Positions 53,755 to 63,182 are shown, counted from the stretch's first letter. The stretch: DNA of 64,000 bases from Paenibacillus turicensis (GCF_017873435.1 NZ_JAGGKG010000001.1:434001-498000); one strand, 5' to 3'. Translations and numbers: made by a program. Notes: generated from the letters alone by a model not told the origin.

Positions 53755-56700
53755 TTTTCTAACCCCCAAAAATTAAACCATGAAGAATTAAATTCTCCCG
53801 GCATGGATTTAATAACATCAGGATGATACACACTAAACGGTGATACGTTATACTTTTGTATTGCAGATGCGTGAGCAGTATCGTAATCCATACCTTTTCT
53901 CATTTTTGTAAACTCAGAAACTTCATGCATATAAAAACTTGCATCTGCCCCCGTCAATGGTTTACCACTTTGTAAAGCATTTTCTAGTCGTTGAATCATT
54001 GCTTGATTAGGAGCATATGAATCGAATGTGGAAATATGGTTTTTAACGATGTCGATCCCTTTTTGAGATACGTTTATCTCCATCCCTTCAAGTTTTCCTA
54101 ATCCTTGACCAGTCCCACCTGAGAAATAAGGATTATATGCTCCGGTTTTCCCCGTTCCCTCTATTCCCCATGCAACATTTCCATCGCCATATTGCTTCTT
54201 AAAATACTCATTCCAATCTTCTCCGGTTCTAGCTATCTTCGCTTCTTCAAAAAACTCACACCCTAACCTTGCTAATCCCAACGGATCCACATACCTCACT
54301 GGATCACCATTTACATACGCATAGCGGTTAAATGTCTGCCCATCAGTAATATCGCCTCGGACTACGTCCCGATTTAAAAACCGCTTCAGCTCTGTATGGT
54401 AATACCGTGCTCGCATATAGTATAGTCCATTGATATCGTGCATGACACCATCTCTACCGTTATATTGGAACGGTTGGGACGTGTTGCCTTCAAAATGGTC
54501 TACTTCACCATAAATTCCATAAGCATAACGATCCGTGACTAAGCCGTGCTCATTGGTTAGGATGGTGGTGCTTCCTCGTAGATCACTGTGGTAGCTTAGG
54601 TAAGTGCCTGTCGCTGCGTCTTCTCGACCTATTAAACCAAGCCCATATACATAACGGGTAAGGACATTCCCGTCACCATCTAACTCCATTAACACACGAC
54701 TAAATGTGCTTAAATCATCTACTACATAGCGTGTTACCTTACCACGCCAAATGCTTTCAATGCGTTCATTTCGCCAGTTGTACCGATATTTCATACGACC
54801 AGTTTGGATTAGGCGGTTACGAGCGTCGTATTCATACGCTGCCATTTTTTCACCATCTGTGAAGTATAACAGGTTCCCATCGGCATCATGCTCTGTTGGG
54901 TAGTTGCCAATACGACGTAGGCGATTATCTGCGCTATAGCTGAATACAGACATTGTATTCGTTGTGTTAGATGAACCTTGATCCAATCCACCTAGTTTGT
55001 CGCCTATGTTTGTTTCTCTTGTTCCTGTTATGGCTCCTGTTCCTGTTAACCCTCTTGTTCCTTCAATTCCAAGCCCTGTCTGTGCATCTACTTCATTTTG
55101 CTCCGTCAGGTTCCCACCAAGATCATAACGATAATACGTAATTTTACCTTGGTCAGCTCCACTGATCAAACGGCGAAGCTGGTCGTACGTATATTGCTTG
55201 TTTTGTTCTCGGACAATTTGACCGACTTCATTATATTCGTATTTTAAATCCTGTAGCAAAATGCCTTGTGGGGTTGCATCCTGCTGACGTAAAAGCTGTC
55301 CTAACGCATCGTAGCTACGGCGTTCTTTCGTTCCATTAGAACGATTCGTTTCAATGAGATGTCCGTTCGCATCATACCGATACCGTGTTAATCTACCTGC
55401 CCAGTCCTTAACCTCGGTCAGCTCACCACCAAGGTTATAACGGTATTCCACCACTTTGCCATCGGGATACGTCAGATGGGTAAGGTTGCCGACTTCATCA
55501 TACGCATAACCAATCCGTTGTCCCCATACATCCCATTGCTCAATCAATCTACCTAAAGCATCATAGCTACGACGGATCGTTTGTGTAAGTTCTTTCCCTT
55601 GATTCCTAGTTTGGAGTGAAGCTTGGCTGAGTGTTTCCTTCCCTTCCACCCAGCGACCAGCTTCATCATACTGGATTTCAAGCTGACCGACTTCATCTGT
55701 CATGCTGATTAGTTGACCTGCGGCATCATACGTGTAGCCTTCTTGTTGACCACGTGCATTTTGCTTCGATGCAAGCCAGCCACGGTCATCATAGGTATAA
55801 CTTAACCCATGTCCTGTGCTATTTTTTTCTTCAACTATCTGTCCAGTCCGATTATACGTTAGCGTCGTTTCGTTGCCGTTAGCATCTTGATACTTCGTTA
55901 GACGATGCTCGAAATCATAGCTTTGTGTATACCGTGCTCGCCATTGCTCACTATCTTCAATGACCTCCTGCAAACGTGCAAGCTCATCATAGTGATATTC
56001 TGTTTTAATCCCATCTGCTGCAACCTGCTCTACAGGTTGATACAATGCATTAAAACGACGCTCTGTTGTATGTCCAAGCGCGTTACTGATTGCAATCGGC
56101 TGACCGTTGGCATCATTGGTTAACGTTTGGACGGGTTGACCTAGCGCATCAAATACAGATTCTAGGCGGCCAGTTGCATCGTATTTGTAGGTGATCATGC
56201 GATCTAACGCATCCGTCACCGAAGCGACACGTCCACGTCCATCATACCGCAGCCGAGTGATCCCACCACGAGCATCTTCTTCTGCGATCAGTCGATCTTC
56301 TCCGTCATACGTGTAATGGTGAGTATTACCTAGTGGATCGGTGGTGGTTTCGACTTTCCCCATTGCAGTATACGTATATGAGATTGTCCCACCAGTAGGA
56401 TCAGAGATTTCAGTAACTTTACCATCCAAATTATATTGATAACGCCAAGTTCGTCCTAATGCATCCTTGACCTCAACAAGCTTATCATCGTCATTATATT
56501 TCCGAAGTAGCGTTCCCCCATAGACATCCTGTGCGCCTGCCATCCGTCCTACTTCGTCAATCAATATTGTGGTTTGGCGACCTTCTCCATCTTGCATCGC
56601 TTGGATGTACCCCGTGTCATCATACTGATAACGGACTGTTTCACCTGCAAAGTTGTGATAAGCTAACAGTGCACCACTTTCATGATATTCCCAATGACAG

Positions 56701-58880
56701 CTTACTCCGTCAGGGCGTGTAATCTGAGTGAGTCGCTCCTGCTCATCATAAGTATATCTTGTCACTGCACCAAGTGCATTTTGCTCTTCGATTAGCAAGC
56801 CCCTATTGTCGTACATATACGTTGTTGCTTGTCCAAGTGCATCTTGGAAGCTTATGAGTTGTCCCTTTTCATCATAGGTGTAGCAGACCGTTTCCCCTAA
56901 TGCATTACTTTCTGTTAGCTTCTGACCACGCTCATTGTAGGTGTAACGATGCAGTACTCCTTCTTCTCCACTAATTTCGAGCAAAAGGTGACGCTCATTA
57001 TAGACATGATGCTCCACTTCCCCAGCCCGATTCGTGACGGTGGTTAGAAAGTACCCTGGACGACTATGTGCATCATATTCAAATGTAGTGACACTGTCTT
57101 TACCATCAATCTGCTTAACAATCCGATGGAATGCATCAAAGACGTTCGTAAAGTCACGTTTACCATTGGTAGCCATCGTTAAAATGCGCCCTGCTTCATC
57201 ACAGGTAAAGCTTGTCACTAGGTTTTCTGTATCGGTGAGTTCTTCTAACCAACCTGCTTCATTATAAGCAAAGGAAATCTGACGATGGCCATCGATGACC
57301 CCAGTAAGTAAACCTTGATCATATTTAAATTGTAGAGCACGCCCACTTAACTCATCCTGTAGTGACTGCAATACCCCTTGTTCATCATGGGTAGCTTGTA
57401 ACGCCATTCCTACTCGGTTGACGTGTCGCTGTAAAATTCCATTTTTATTAAAATAGTAGCGTTCCCTTGTAGAGCCTAACTTTAATTCATATCCTTCTGC
57501 CACTGGCGTAAGCTCATCTAGAAGGACATCGGTATCCATTGAACGGTATACCCCATCCTCTTGACGCGTAAAGACGTTTCTTCGTCCTGCTGTCCACCAG
57601 ATGGTGATGGCTTCGCTTGGCATACTGGATTCGCTTAATCCACTGGATTGTCTTGGCATACTGGCTTCATCTGGTGGATCCACCTCCGCCTTTTGGTTAA
57701 ATTCCTCTCCTGTGTCCATACGATTAGGATCTAACTCTGCCTCTTGATTGACTTGTTGTCCATTCTCAAAATCTAAACGCATTGCATAGTTATGTGTCCA
57801 TGCTAAGCCAAGCTCACTTTTTTGCAATAAGTTAGAGTTGTAAAAGAGCTGTAGGTCCCAAGTAGCCGCCCCATACAGCTTTAAAGCGGAATGAATCATA
57901 AATTGCTGACCTGTACCCACATGCACCGGGTCCCCGTTCATGCACTTCTGTTCGGTTTTCTTCGGGTCACTTATTTGGGTAACTTCTGTCCCTTGTTGTA
58001 CATGAGTTTCATTAGGATTAGAAACTTGATTTTGGGCAGTGGTTTCCGTATGTGAACCGTCCTTCTGATGTGATGAATTCCCTCCAGCATCCTTCTTATT
58101 TCCTGATCCCATGTCCCCTTGTGACCCATTTTGCGACTTGGTTATCCGTTTTGAATCATCAGTGACCTCGTTGGCGGCTTGCATGAACTTATTGTTTTTC
58201 TGATTCGCCCATTTATTTACACCTACGCTAACCGTAACTCCAGCGGCAGCTAAAGCACGTTGCCAAGGCTGTAGTTTTTCCCCTGTGATCATATCTACGC
58301 CAGTGATGGCTTCCACAATTCCTTTGCCATTATCCACAGTTTCTGCAACTACATGGGTTGCTTTTGTAAATTTGTTAATACCAGATACGACTTCATCAGT
58401 AGCTTTAAGTAGCTTTGCTCCCTTATTGAGTCCTTTTCCTAGTGGACCCAGTAAGCCTAAAGCACGTTCATACCAAGTCAGTTCGGCTCCAGTAATGAGG
58501 TCACGCCCAGTTAACGCTTCGACCACCGCTTTAATATTGCTCACAATCGGAGTAAAGTCTAAGACAATGCTAGTTATCACCTTGAAGACATCCCACACCT
58601 TCCCCCACTCAAACGGAGGTGCTTTACCATCTGCTTCATCAAAATTTTTCCCTTTTAACGTGACGCCTCGGCTATATCGATCCAAGCTTTGCTCTAGTTC
58701 TTTGAGCATACTTTCAATCCTTTGATAGGAGGAATCTACTTCTGCTCGCCCTTGACTTCTTAAGCTTAACCCGCTCATTGCTCGCCGTAATTCAGAGCGA
58801 ATCCCCTCAATCTCATTTCCTGATCTTCGCAATTTTGAACCTAGCTCCTCTAGATCAGAAACTCTTAATTCAATTTGCAT
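53751..58880 (-). CDS. RHS polymorphic toxin with helical N-terminus, two pre-toxin TG modules and a C-terminal toxin tip
   Basis: 1709 residues. Order: coiled helical N-terminus (about 1-85, WXG/LXG-like, ELRVSDLEELGSKLRRSGNEI..); two PT-TG pre-toxin modules (about 95-150 and 175-230; ALTGRDLITGAELTWYERALG and AITGVDMITGEKLQPWQRALA); a Gln/Asn/Lys-rich linker; a DUF6531-like start of the RHS cage (NGDPVHVGTGQQF); about 30 YD repeats (about 480-1300); the RHS core ending in DPVRYVDPLGL (about 1530); and a 174-residue variable tip (MHEVSEFTKMRKGMDYDTAHASA.. YHPDVI). The tip is not assigned to a toxin activity. The YD cage is known to enclose and release the tip. The N-terminal helices suggest type VII-linked export (inference). 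The immunity gene overlaps its stop. Confidence 0.9.
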   Translation of the reverse strand: MQIELRVSDLEELGSKLRRSGNEIEGIRSELRRAMSGLSLRSQGRAEVDSSYQRIESMLKELEQSLDRYSRGVTLKGKNFDEADGKAPPFEWGKVWDVFKVITSIVLDFTPIVSNIKAVVEALTGRDLITGAELTWYERALGLLGPLGKGLNKGAKLLKATDEVVSGINKFTKATHVVAETVDNGKGIVEAITGVDMITGEKLQPWQRALAAAGVTVSVGVNKWANQKNNKFMQAANEVTDDSKRITKSQNGSQGDMGSGNKKDAGGNSSHQKDGSHTETTAQNQVSNPNETHVQQGTEVTQISDPKKTEQKCMNGDPVHVGTGQQFMIHSALKLYGAATWDLQLFYNSNLLQKSELGLAWTHNYAMRLDFENGQQVNQEAELDPNRMDTGEEFNQKAEVDPPDEASMPRQSSGLSESSMPSEAITIWWTAGRRNVFTRQEDGVYRSMDTDVLLDELTPVAEGYELKLGSTRERYYFNKNGILQRHVNRVGMALQATHDEQGVLQSLQDELSGRALQFKYDQGLLTGVIDGHRQISFAYNEAGWLEELTDTENLVTSFTCDEAGRILTMATNGKRDFTNVFDAFHRIVKQIDGKDSVTTFEYDAHSRPGYFLTTVTNRAGEVEHHVYNERHLLLEISGEEGVLHRYTYNERGQKLTESNALGETVCYTYDEKGQLISFQDALGQATTYMYDNRGLLIEEQNALGAVTRYTYDEQERLTQITRPDGVSCHWEYHESGALLAYHNFAGETVRYQYDDTGYIQAMQDGEGRQTTILIDEVGRMAGAQDVYGGTLLRKYNDDDKLVEVKDALGRTWRYQYNLDGKVTEISDPTGGTISYTYTAMGKVETTTDPLGNTHHYTYDGEDRLIAEEDARGGITRLRYDGRGRVASVTDALDRMITYKYDATGRLESVFDALGQPVQTLTNDANGQPIAISNALGHTTERRFNALYQPVEQVAADGIKTEYHYDELARLQEVIEDSEQWRARYTQSYDFEHRLTKYQDANGNETTLTYNRTGQIVEEKNSTGHGLSYTYDDRGWLASKQNARGQQEGYTYDAAGQLISMTDEVGQLEIQYDEAGRWVEGKETLSQASLQTRNQGKELTQTIRRSYDALGRLIEQWDVWGQRIGYAYDEVGNLTHLTYPDGKVVEYRYNLGGELTEVKDWAGRLTRYRYDANGHLIETNRSNGTKERRSYDALGQLLRQQDATPQGILLQDLKYEYNEVGQIVREQNKQYTYDQLRRLISGADQGKITYYRYDLGGNLTEQNEVDAQTGLGIEGTRGLTGTGAITGTRETNIGDKLGGLDQGSSNTTNTMSVFSYSADNRLRRIGNYPTEHDADGNLLYFTDGEKMAAYEYDARNRLIQTGRMKYRYNWRNERIESIWRGKVTRYVVDDLSTFSRVLMELDGDGNVLTRYVYGLGLIGREDAATGTYLSYHSDLRGSTTILTNEHGLVTDRYAYGIYGEVDHFEGNTSQPFQYNGRDGVMHDINGLYYMRARYYHTELKRFLNRDVVRGDITDGQTFNRYAYVNGDPVRYVDPLGLARLGCEFFEEAKIARTGEDWNEYFKKQYGDGNVAWGIEGTGKTGAYNPYFSGGTGQGLGKLEGMEINVSQKGIDIVKNHISTFDSYAPNQAMIQRLENALQSGKPLTGADASFYMHEVSEFTKMRKGMDYDTAHASAIQKYNVSPFSVYHPDVIKSMPGEFNSSWFNFWGLEK
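54277..54897 (-). repeat. 621-bp near-identical repeat, copy inside the full-length RHS gene
   Basis: Partner of 52316-52936; encodes the end of the RHS core up to PLG. Eight base differences by eye, no gaps. Confidence 0.9.
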
Positions 58881-59273
58881 GTCTATTTCCCCTCATCTCT
58901 TACTATGTATTTCCTGTCCGCATATCTAGGAATTTTCACCTATATGAAACTATGTTCCTATTCCCATCCTATTAACTACTCAAGGTGATTTAAGTAAAAA
59001 AAAGGATAATTTCACATATTCAGCTCTAAAATAACCTCCTAAAAAGCATGAAAGACCTATTAAATTTATATTTATAGGAAAATAATAGCATACATTTAGG
59101 GAAATTTATCCTTTCTTTTTTTAAAATTTATAATTTATTAGCTTCTACTTTTTACTTGTTATCTCTAATCTGAATTAATATAATACAACTCTTATTGGCA
59201 TATTGGTTTTTTCCTTTAAAGCTGGTATCATCCAAGGAAAGTTACACAAAGATCAGGGTCAGGAGGCTTTCTA
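58881..59273. other. AT-rich divergent intergenic region
   Basis: 393 bases without a convincing gene. It should hold the promoter of the RHS gene (leftward) and of the 133-residue ORF (rightward). A near-palindromic AT-rich stretch CCTAT-taaattta-tatttATAGG lies around 59056-59079. No clear -35/-10 pair or known operator could be assigned. Confidence 0.4.
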
Positions 59274-59675
59274 ATGATTCCTTACAATAACGAAGGACAA
59301 CATGCACACGAAAAGGTATTTTTAAGCTTTATCAAGGACTTTCTAGCACGATTATCCGCAAAAAAAGTAGATGAGGCATACCTGATGCTTGACGATGCTT
59401 CTAACCATAGCAATGCTTGGAGCAAGCAAGATTTAGCGCTTTTTCTAGAGCTTAATATGGAGGATGAGCCTTACTTAACGATTGATAATCCAAATGAGGT
59501 TACGCTTCCTTCCAACCATCGGTTTGATTTGTACGAATATAAGGATGAGAGTGGATACGGTACGGAATACGATTTAACAAGTGGCGGGGAATTAAACGAT
59601 TTTACAATTATGTTCGATTTTATAAAAGGTAATGAGGGGTATTTAGTATATTTAACAGACATTCATGTACTCTAG
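59274..59675 (+). CDS. Hypothetical protein (133 aa)
   Basis: 133 residues, acidic, soluble. A helical N-terminus (HEKVFLSFIKDFLARLSAKKVDEAYLMLDD) is followed by a beta half (FDLYEYKDESGYGTEYDLTSGGELNDFTIMFDFI) that resembles DUF7668-type small proteins, but the match is from memory and weak. AGGAGG precedes the ATG. It sits between the RHS gene and the ankyrin gene and could belong to the toxin-immunity neighbourhood. Confidence 0.5.
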   Translation: MIPYNNEGQHAHEKVFLSFIKDFLARLSAKKVDEAYLMLDDASNHSNAWSKQDLALFLELNMEDEPYLTIDNPNEVTLPSNHRFDLYEYKDESGYGTEYDLTSGGELNDFTIMFDFIKGNEGYLVYLTDIHVL

Positions 59676-59686
59676 GAGTATAAAAA

Positions 59687-59735
59687 GGACGGCAAGTACC
59701 CACTTATCATTTAAGTAAATGGAATACTGTCGTCC
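59687..59735 (-). terminator. Hairpin between convergent genes
   Basis: GGACGGCAAGTA (59687-59698) pairs with TACTGTCGTCC (59725-59735) with small bulges; the A-run before it gives a U-run on the minus strand, so it mainly ends the ankyrin gene. Confidence 0.5.
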
Positions 59736-59777
59736 GCAACTTACTGAAATATCCGTATTGGATTTTAGATTAATATA

Positions 59778-60830
59778 CTACCGACGATAGTCCACTTCAC
59801 GTATCTTTAGCGGCTGTGGATTATCTAGCACCCATTTGACCGCTAAATGGCATAATAAAGCGGGTTCATCATCACCGTTTCCTGATTGCAGTTCTGCAAC
59901 TGCTTGAGTAGCTGATACTAGATCCTCAGCGCTTAAAGGTGTCCCTAACTCTAAATAATTAAGCAAGGCTTTTAGCATCTTTTTATACTCTTTGTCCCAG
60001 TTGATGGCACCATTATTCATAATTTCATTGGAGACACGACCAGTAATTCGAATGACTTCGCCTTGAATCGTCTCTGCATGTCCACTTCCCGGAACAAGGT
60101 ATTCCCATAATTCATGGTGCTGTTGCTGCCATGTCTCACTAATCGCTACAATTGGCGAAACTCCATCATGCTTATTGATTTTGCCTACTGGGGTTACACC
60201 AAATATTGCATACAGCTCATTTAGTGCTTGCTCTGTTTCTTGTAAATATTCTTTATTAAAGTTATCTCGATGAAACTCAAAACGTTCTCCGATTGCCGTA
60301 ACTGACTCCTGCATAGACTTAGTCATTGGTGTATTAGCGCCTAGAAATACCTGTGCAACCTTTACCATATTCACAATATCGATATTTGAACAGCGTGCTA
60401 ATGCACTCTCAAGTGGCGTGTGATTGTTTCCATTTTTAATTGTAATGTCGGCACCTAAGTTAATGAGTTGTTGAGTTGGTTCTGCTTTAAAATAACCTGC
60501 GGCGATATGTAGCGGGGTATCCCCCCATCTACTCGTTGCATTAATATCTGCCCCAAGCTCAACTAGCAAAGCGATATCCTCTCCACGTCCTACCTTGGCA
60601 TGAAGTGCTGTTTTGCCATACGTATCTCGATGGTTTATATCTGCGCCTTGTTCAACAAGCCACTTTACAAGCTCATCTGGAATATGACGTAAAAATAATG
60701 CGCTCTCCTTATTAGAGCCATCATAGGCATCTAGCTCACATTTTTCATAAATAGCCATTAACGTTTCTATATTAGTGGTTTCTAGCAATTCGGGAAAATC
60801 TTTGGGTAATGTTTTTCTCTTTTTAGCCAT
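59778..60830 (-). CDS. Ankyrin repeat protein
   Basis: 350 residues from the ATG at 60830, which has AAAGGAG at good distance; an ATG five codons upstream lacks one. Ankyrin repeats occupy about 45-155: ADINHRDTYGKTALHAKVGRGEDIALLVELGADINATSRWGDTPLHIAAGY.., then ADITIKNGNNHTPLESALAR. The C-terminal 190 residues are helical and unassigned (EYLQETEQALNELYAIFGVTPVGKINKHDG). Cytosolic; ankyrin repeats mediate protein binding. Neighbour of the RHS locus but without clear linkage to it. Confidence 0.75.
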   Translation of the reverse strand: MAKKRKTLPKDFPELLETTNIETLMAIYEKCELDAYDGSNKESALFLRHIPDELVKWLVEQGADINHRDTYGKTALHAKVGRGEDIALLVELGADINATSRWGDTPLHIAAGYFKAEPTQQLINLGADITIKNGNNHTPLESALARCSNIDIVNMVKVAQVFLGANTPMTKSMQESVTAIGERFEFHRDNFNKEYLQETEQALNELYAIFGVTPVGKINKHDGVSPIVAISETWQQQHHELWEYLVPGSGHAETIQGEVIRITGRVSNEIMNNGAINWDKEYKKMLKALLNYLELGTPLSAEDLVSATQAVAELQSGNGDDEPALLCHLAVKWVLDNPQPLKIREVDYRR

Positions 60831-60951
60831 AGATGCTCCTTTCAAAGCTATGATTTAATATTTTTTACATAATAATATTCAGTTTAATTTGCTCTTTTAT
60901 TTTACTAGTATTAATATCGAGTGTCTATTTGTCTTAATTTTGTTATATTTT

Positions 60952-60969
60952 TTGTGATCCTACGCACAG
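60952..60969. promoter_or_regulatory. FNR-like box 1 before the formate/nitrite channel gene
   Basis: TTGTGA-TCCTAC-GCACAG. Centre about 108 bases before the ATG; an AT-rich -10 candidate (TATGAA near 60995) would place it in a class II activator position. Confidence 0.45.
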
Positions 60970-61012
60970 CGTATTCTTTTTATATCAAGCAAACTATGAA
61001 ATATAAATTAGA

Positions 61013-61030
61013 TTGTGAAAAAATGCACAA
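61013..61030. promoter_or_regulatory. FNR-like box 2 before the formate/nitrite channel gene
   Basis: TTGTGA-AAAAAT-GCACAA, centred 61 bp downstream of box 1 (about six helical turns) and 47 bases before the ATG, likely at or past the transcription start. It might moderate or repress. Confidence 0.45.
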
Positions 61031-61068
61031 TTACGTTTTTTTAGCTGTCCAACTATGGAGGGGATATC

Positions 61069-61878
61069 ATGTTTACGCAAAATTTAGAAGCAATTACGGA
61101 TGCTGCAGTAAAGAAAAAAGAAATGATGAAGGCGAGCTTTTCCCGCTATTTTGTATTGGCAATGCTTGCAGGGGCTTATGTAGGACTTGGTATCATTCTT
61201 ATTTTTAGCGTTGGTGCTCCCTTAGCTGCTGTTAAATCACCATTGCAACCGATGGTTATGGGAATGTCCTTTGGTCTAGCACTCACGTTAGTTATTTTTG
61301 CAGGCTCAGAGCTATTTACAGGCAACAACATGTTTTTCACCGCAAGCACATTAGCTAGAAAAACTACGGTAGGCGATATGCTTACGAATTGGACCGTCGT
61401 ATTTTTTGCTAATTTAGCTGGTGCATGTGTGCTTTCCCTCCTTGTTGTAGGCTCAGGGTTGTTTAGCGCCGCTGGTGCAGAGCATCTCATTTATGCGGCT
61501 ACAGCTAAAAAGATGAGTGCCCCAATTATGGAGTTGTTTTTCCGCGGAATTTTGTGTAACTGGCTTGTGTGCCTTGCGATCTGGATGAGTAATCGTACCA
61601 AAGAGGATATCGCTAAGCTTGTTCTTATCTGGTGGTGTCTATATGCGTTTATCGCGAGTGGTTACGAGCATAGTGTTGCCAACATGACCTTGCTGAGCTT
61701 GGCACTAATGTTGCCAAAACATCCAGAAACGATCACATTTGCTGGTTGGCTACACAATATGATCCCTGTTACATTAGGTAATATCGTCGGTGGATCACTA
61801 TTTGTAGGTATGACCTATTGGTTTATTTCCCCGATTCGTAAAAAGACAGATAGCTTAACTGAGAAAAAAAGTGCTTAA
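61069..61878 (+). CDS. Formate/nitrite transporter family channel (FocA/NirC-like)
   Basis: 269 residues with six membrane helices in the FNT fold: FVLAMLAGAYVGLGIIL, FAGSELFTGNNMFF (the conserved broken-helix Omega loop region), FRGILCNWLVCLAIWM with the N-W-L signature and SGYEHSVANM containing the central pore His. Family members conduct formate, nitrite or hydrosulfide. Context does not decide which; FNR-like boxes point to anaerobic use. GGAGGGG precedes the ATG. A strong terminator follows. Confidence 0.9.
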   Translation: MFTQNLEAITDAAVKKKEMMKASFSRYFVLAMLAGAYVGLGIILIFSVGAPLAAVKSPLQPMVMGMSFGLALTLVIFAGSELFTGNNMFFTASTLARKTTVGDMLTNWTVVFFANLAGACVLSLLVVGSGLFSAAGAEHLIYAATAKKMSAPIMELFFRGILCNWLVCLAIWMSNRTKEDIAKLVLIWWCLYAFIASGYEHSVANMTLLSLALMLPKHPETITFAGWLHNMIPVTLGNIVGGSLFVGMTYWFISPIRKKTDSLTEKKSA

Positions 61879-61910
61879 TATATTTCAATAGTAATAACAA
61901 TTGTCACGAG

Positions 61911-61950
61911 GAAACTGAGGAATTCCCAACTTTTCTCAGTTTCTTTTATT
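61911..61950 (+). terminator. Terminator after the formate/nitrite channel gene
   Basis: GAAACTGAG (61911-61919) and CTCAGTTTC (61935-61943), 15-base loop, followed by TTTTATTTT. Confidence 0.8.
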
Positions 61951-61955
61951 TTGTT

Positions 61956-62339
61956 CTATAACTCTTCCCATTCAATACATTTAGGTAATCTTATCGTTTC
62001 AAAAAACTCTTTAATAACCATCGTTGCTTTAGAATAAGGAAGTATGAAGCCATTCTCAACGGCGATTTCTTCCTTATCCGTATTAGTATAAAATATAGTA
62101 ATTCCATCTTGCTCCAAATCGGTATTAAAACCAATGGATACAAAGCTAGATTCATCTTCTTTATCAAAATAGCTTATTGTAGCGTAATCATCTTTTACTG
62201 ACATCATAATAAAAGGATAATATTCTTTACTAGATATTATAAATTCATTAACACCTTTCTCTGTACGAACTTCCAAAATACTCTCTAGTTCCTCGTAGGT
62301 AGTACACACCGCTTTACCCAAAAAATGTTCTACTAGCAC
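61956..62339 (-). CDS. Hypothetical protein (127 aa)
   Basis: The GTG at 62339 is chosen as start because CAGGAGG lies eight bases upstream; the GTG at 62369 has no site. Small, acidic, beta-rich protein with the phrases VCTTYEELESILEVRTEKG and YYPFIMMSVKDDYATISYF; no recognised family. It follows the NUDIX gene closely and is probably co-transcribed. Confidence 0.55.
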   Translation of the reverse strand: MLVEHFLGKAVCTTYEELESILEVRTEKGVNEFIISSKEYYPFIMMSVKDDYATISYFDKEDESSFVSIGFNTDLEQDGITIFYTNTDKEEIAVENGFILPYSKATMVIKEFFETIRLPKCIEWEEL

Positions 62340-62377
62340 TAATAAAACCTCCTGAATTTTAATTTTCACTTTTTTGC

Positions 62378-62866
62378 TTAATGCTGCTTGTATATAAAAT
62401 GCTTTATTTCAGAGCTGTAAGCCTGTAACAACTTCTTTGTATTCAACGGATAAAGTTCTATCTCCGCAATTTTATCTAGTGAAATCCAAGAAAACTCCAG
62501 TTTAGCCTGCTCATTCCCCCATTCATCAATCGCAAAAAAGCTACGATCCAGTGGAATTTGTGATTCATCTTTAAGAGAAACATCGAAAAATAAACAGATT
62601 TGGTGGCAGGGCTTGTCCCCCCAAGGAAAAAAGTTCTCCCCTACCCATCTCAGTCCGTTCACAGTAATATCCGCATTTATCTCTTCCAAAAATTCTCGAA
62701 TAAGAGTCTGTTCATTGGTTTCACCAAAGCTGACATGTCCGCCAGGAAAGGAGTAGCCAGTATCATTAATAGGTCTTTGCAATAGTATTTTACCATTATG
62801 AATCAGAATGCCCGCAACTCTGTAGCTAAAAATATAATCTTCTGTCTTAAAAAGGATATCTGTCAT
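62378..62866 (-). CDS. NUDIX hydrolase
   Basis: 162 residues with the full Nudix box GGHVSFGETNEQTLIREFLEEINADI (G5E7REUXEEXXU pattern) near residues 42-66, preceded by VAGILIHNGKILLQRP. It hydrolyses a nucleoside diphosphate linked to another group; the substrate cannot be specified. Cytosolic. AGGAGGGC precedes the ATG. First gene of the pair with the 127-residue protein. Confidence 0.85.
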   Translation of the reverse strand: MTDILFKTEDYIFSYRVAGILIHNGKILLQRPINDTGYSFPGGHVSFGETNEQTLIREFLEEINADITVNGLRWVGENFFPWGDKPCHQICLFFDVSLKDESQIPLDRSFFAIDEWGNEQAKLEFSWISLDKIAEIELYPLNTKKLLQAYSSEIKHFIYKQH

Positions 62867-62908
62867 TATGTTTTGCCCTCCTCATACATACCTAATAGAT
62901 TTAATATA

Positions 62909-63122
62909 GGCTCAATACAATAATTCAGAACTAGACAATATAAGAAGTAAGAGGCTACGTAGCAGAGAGTGATTTCAACCGCTGTTAAGGTCCCACTTTT
63001 TTTAAACATTTGTTCAATTGATAAAAGTGTGGCCTTAAAGGCGGACGCTACCGCTTTTCCACCATCTCCCTGCTCCTTCGCTTCGTTAGCTTATTGTCAA
63101 GTCCTGATTTCTAAGTTGAGCC
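62909..63122 (+). repeat. MITE-like hairpin element, copy C
   Basis: Ends GGCTCAATA... and ...TTGAGCC are inverted (left GGCTCAATAC-AATAATTCAG with right complement GGCTCAACTTAGAAATCAGG). The internal arms TTAAGGTCCCACTTTT / AAAAGTGTGGCCTTAA form the same central stem as in copies A and B with different bases, so pairing is kept while sequence changes. The right part (TTCGTTAGCTTATTGTCAAG) matches copy A (TTAGCGGTCAAG). No target duplication found; no coding content. Confidence 0.6.
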
Positions 63123-63182
63123 CTGATCATACATCTATTTGTCATTAATTCCAATATAATATCAGTCATCAATTATTTAAAC

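Noticed and set aside
54809..57267. Several ORFs of 60-77 codons on either strand inside the RHS gene
   Set aside because: They are shadows of the YD-repeat coding sequence, have no ribosome sites and no recognisable products.
55000..57500. Repeated short motifs that could be mistaken for a direct-repeat array or CRISPR
   Set aside because: They are protein-level YD repeats (GxxxxYxYDxxGRL) with variable DNA; no identical repeats with unique spacers occur.
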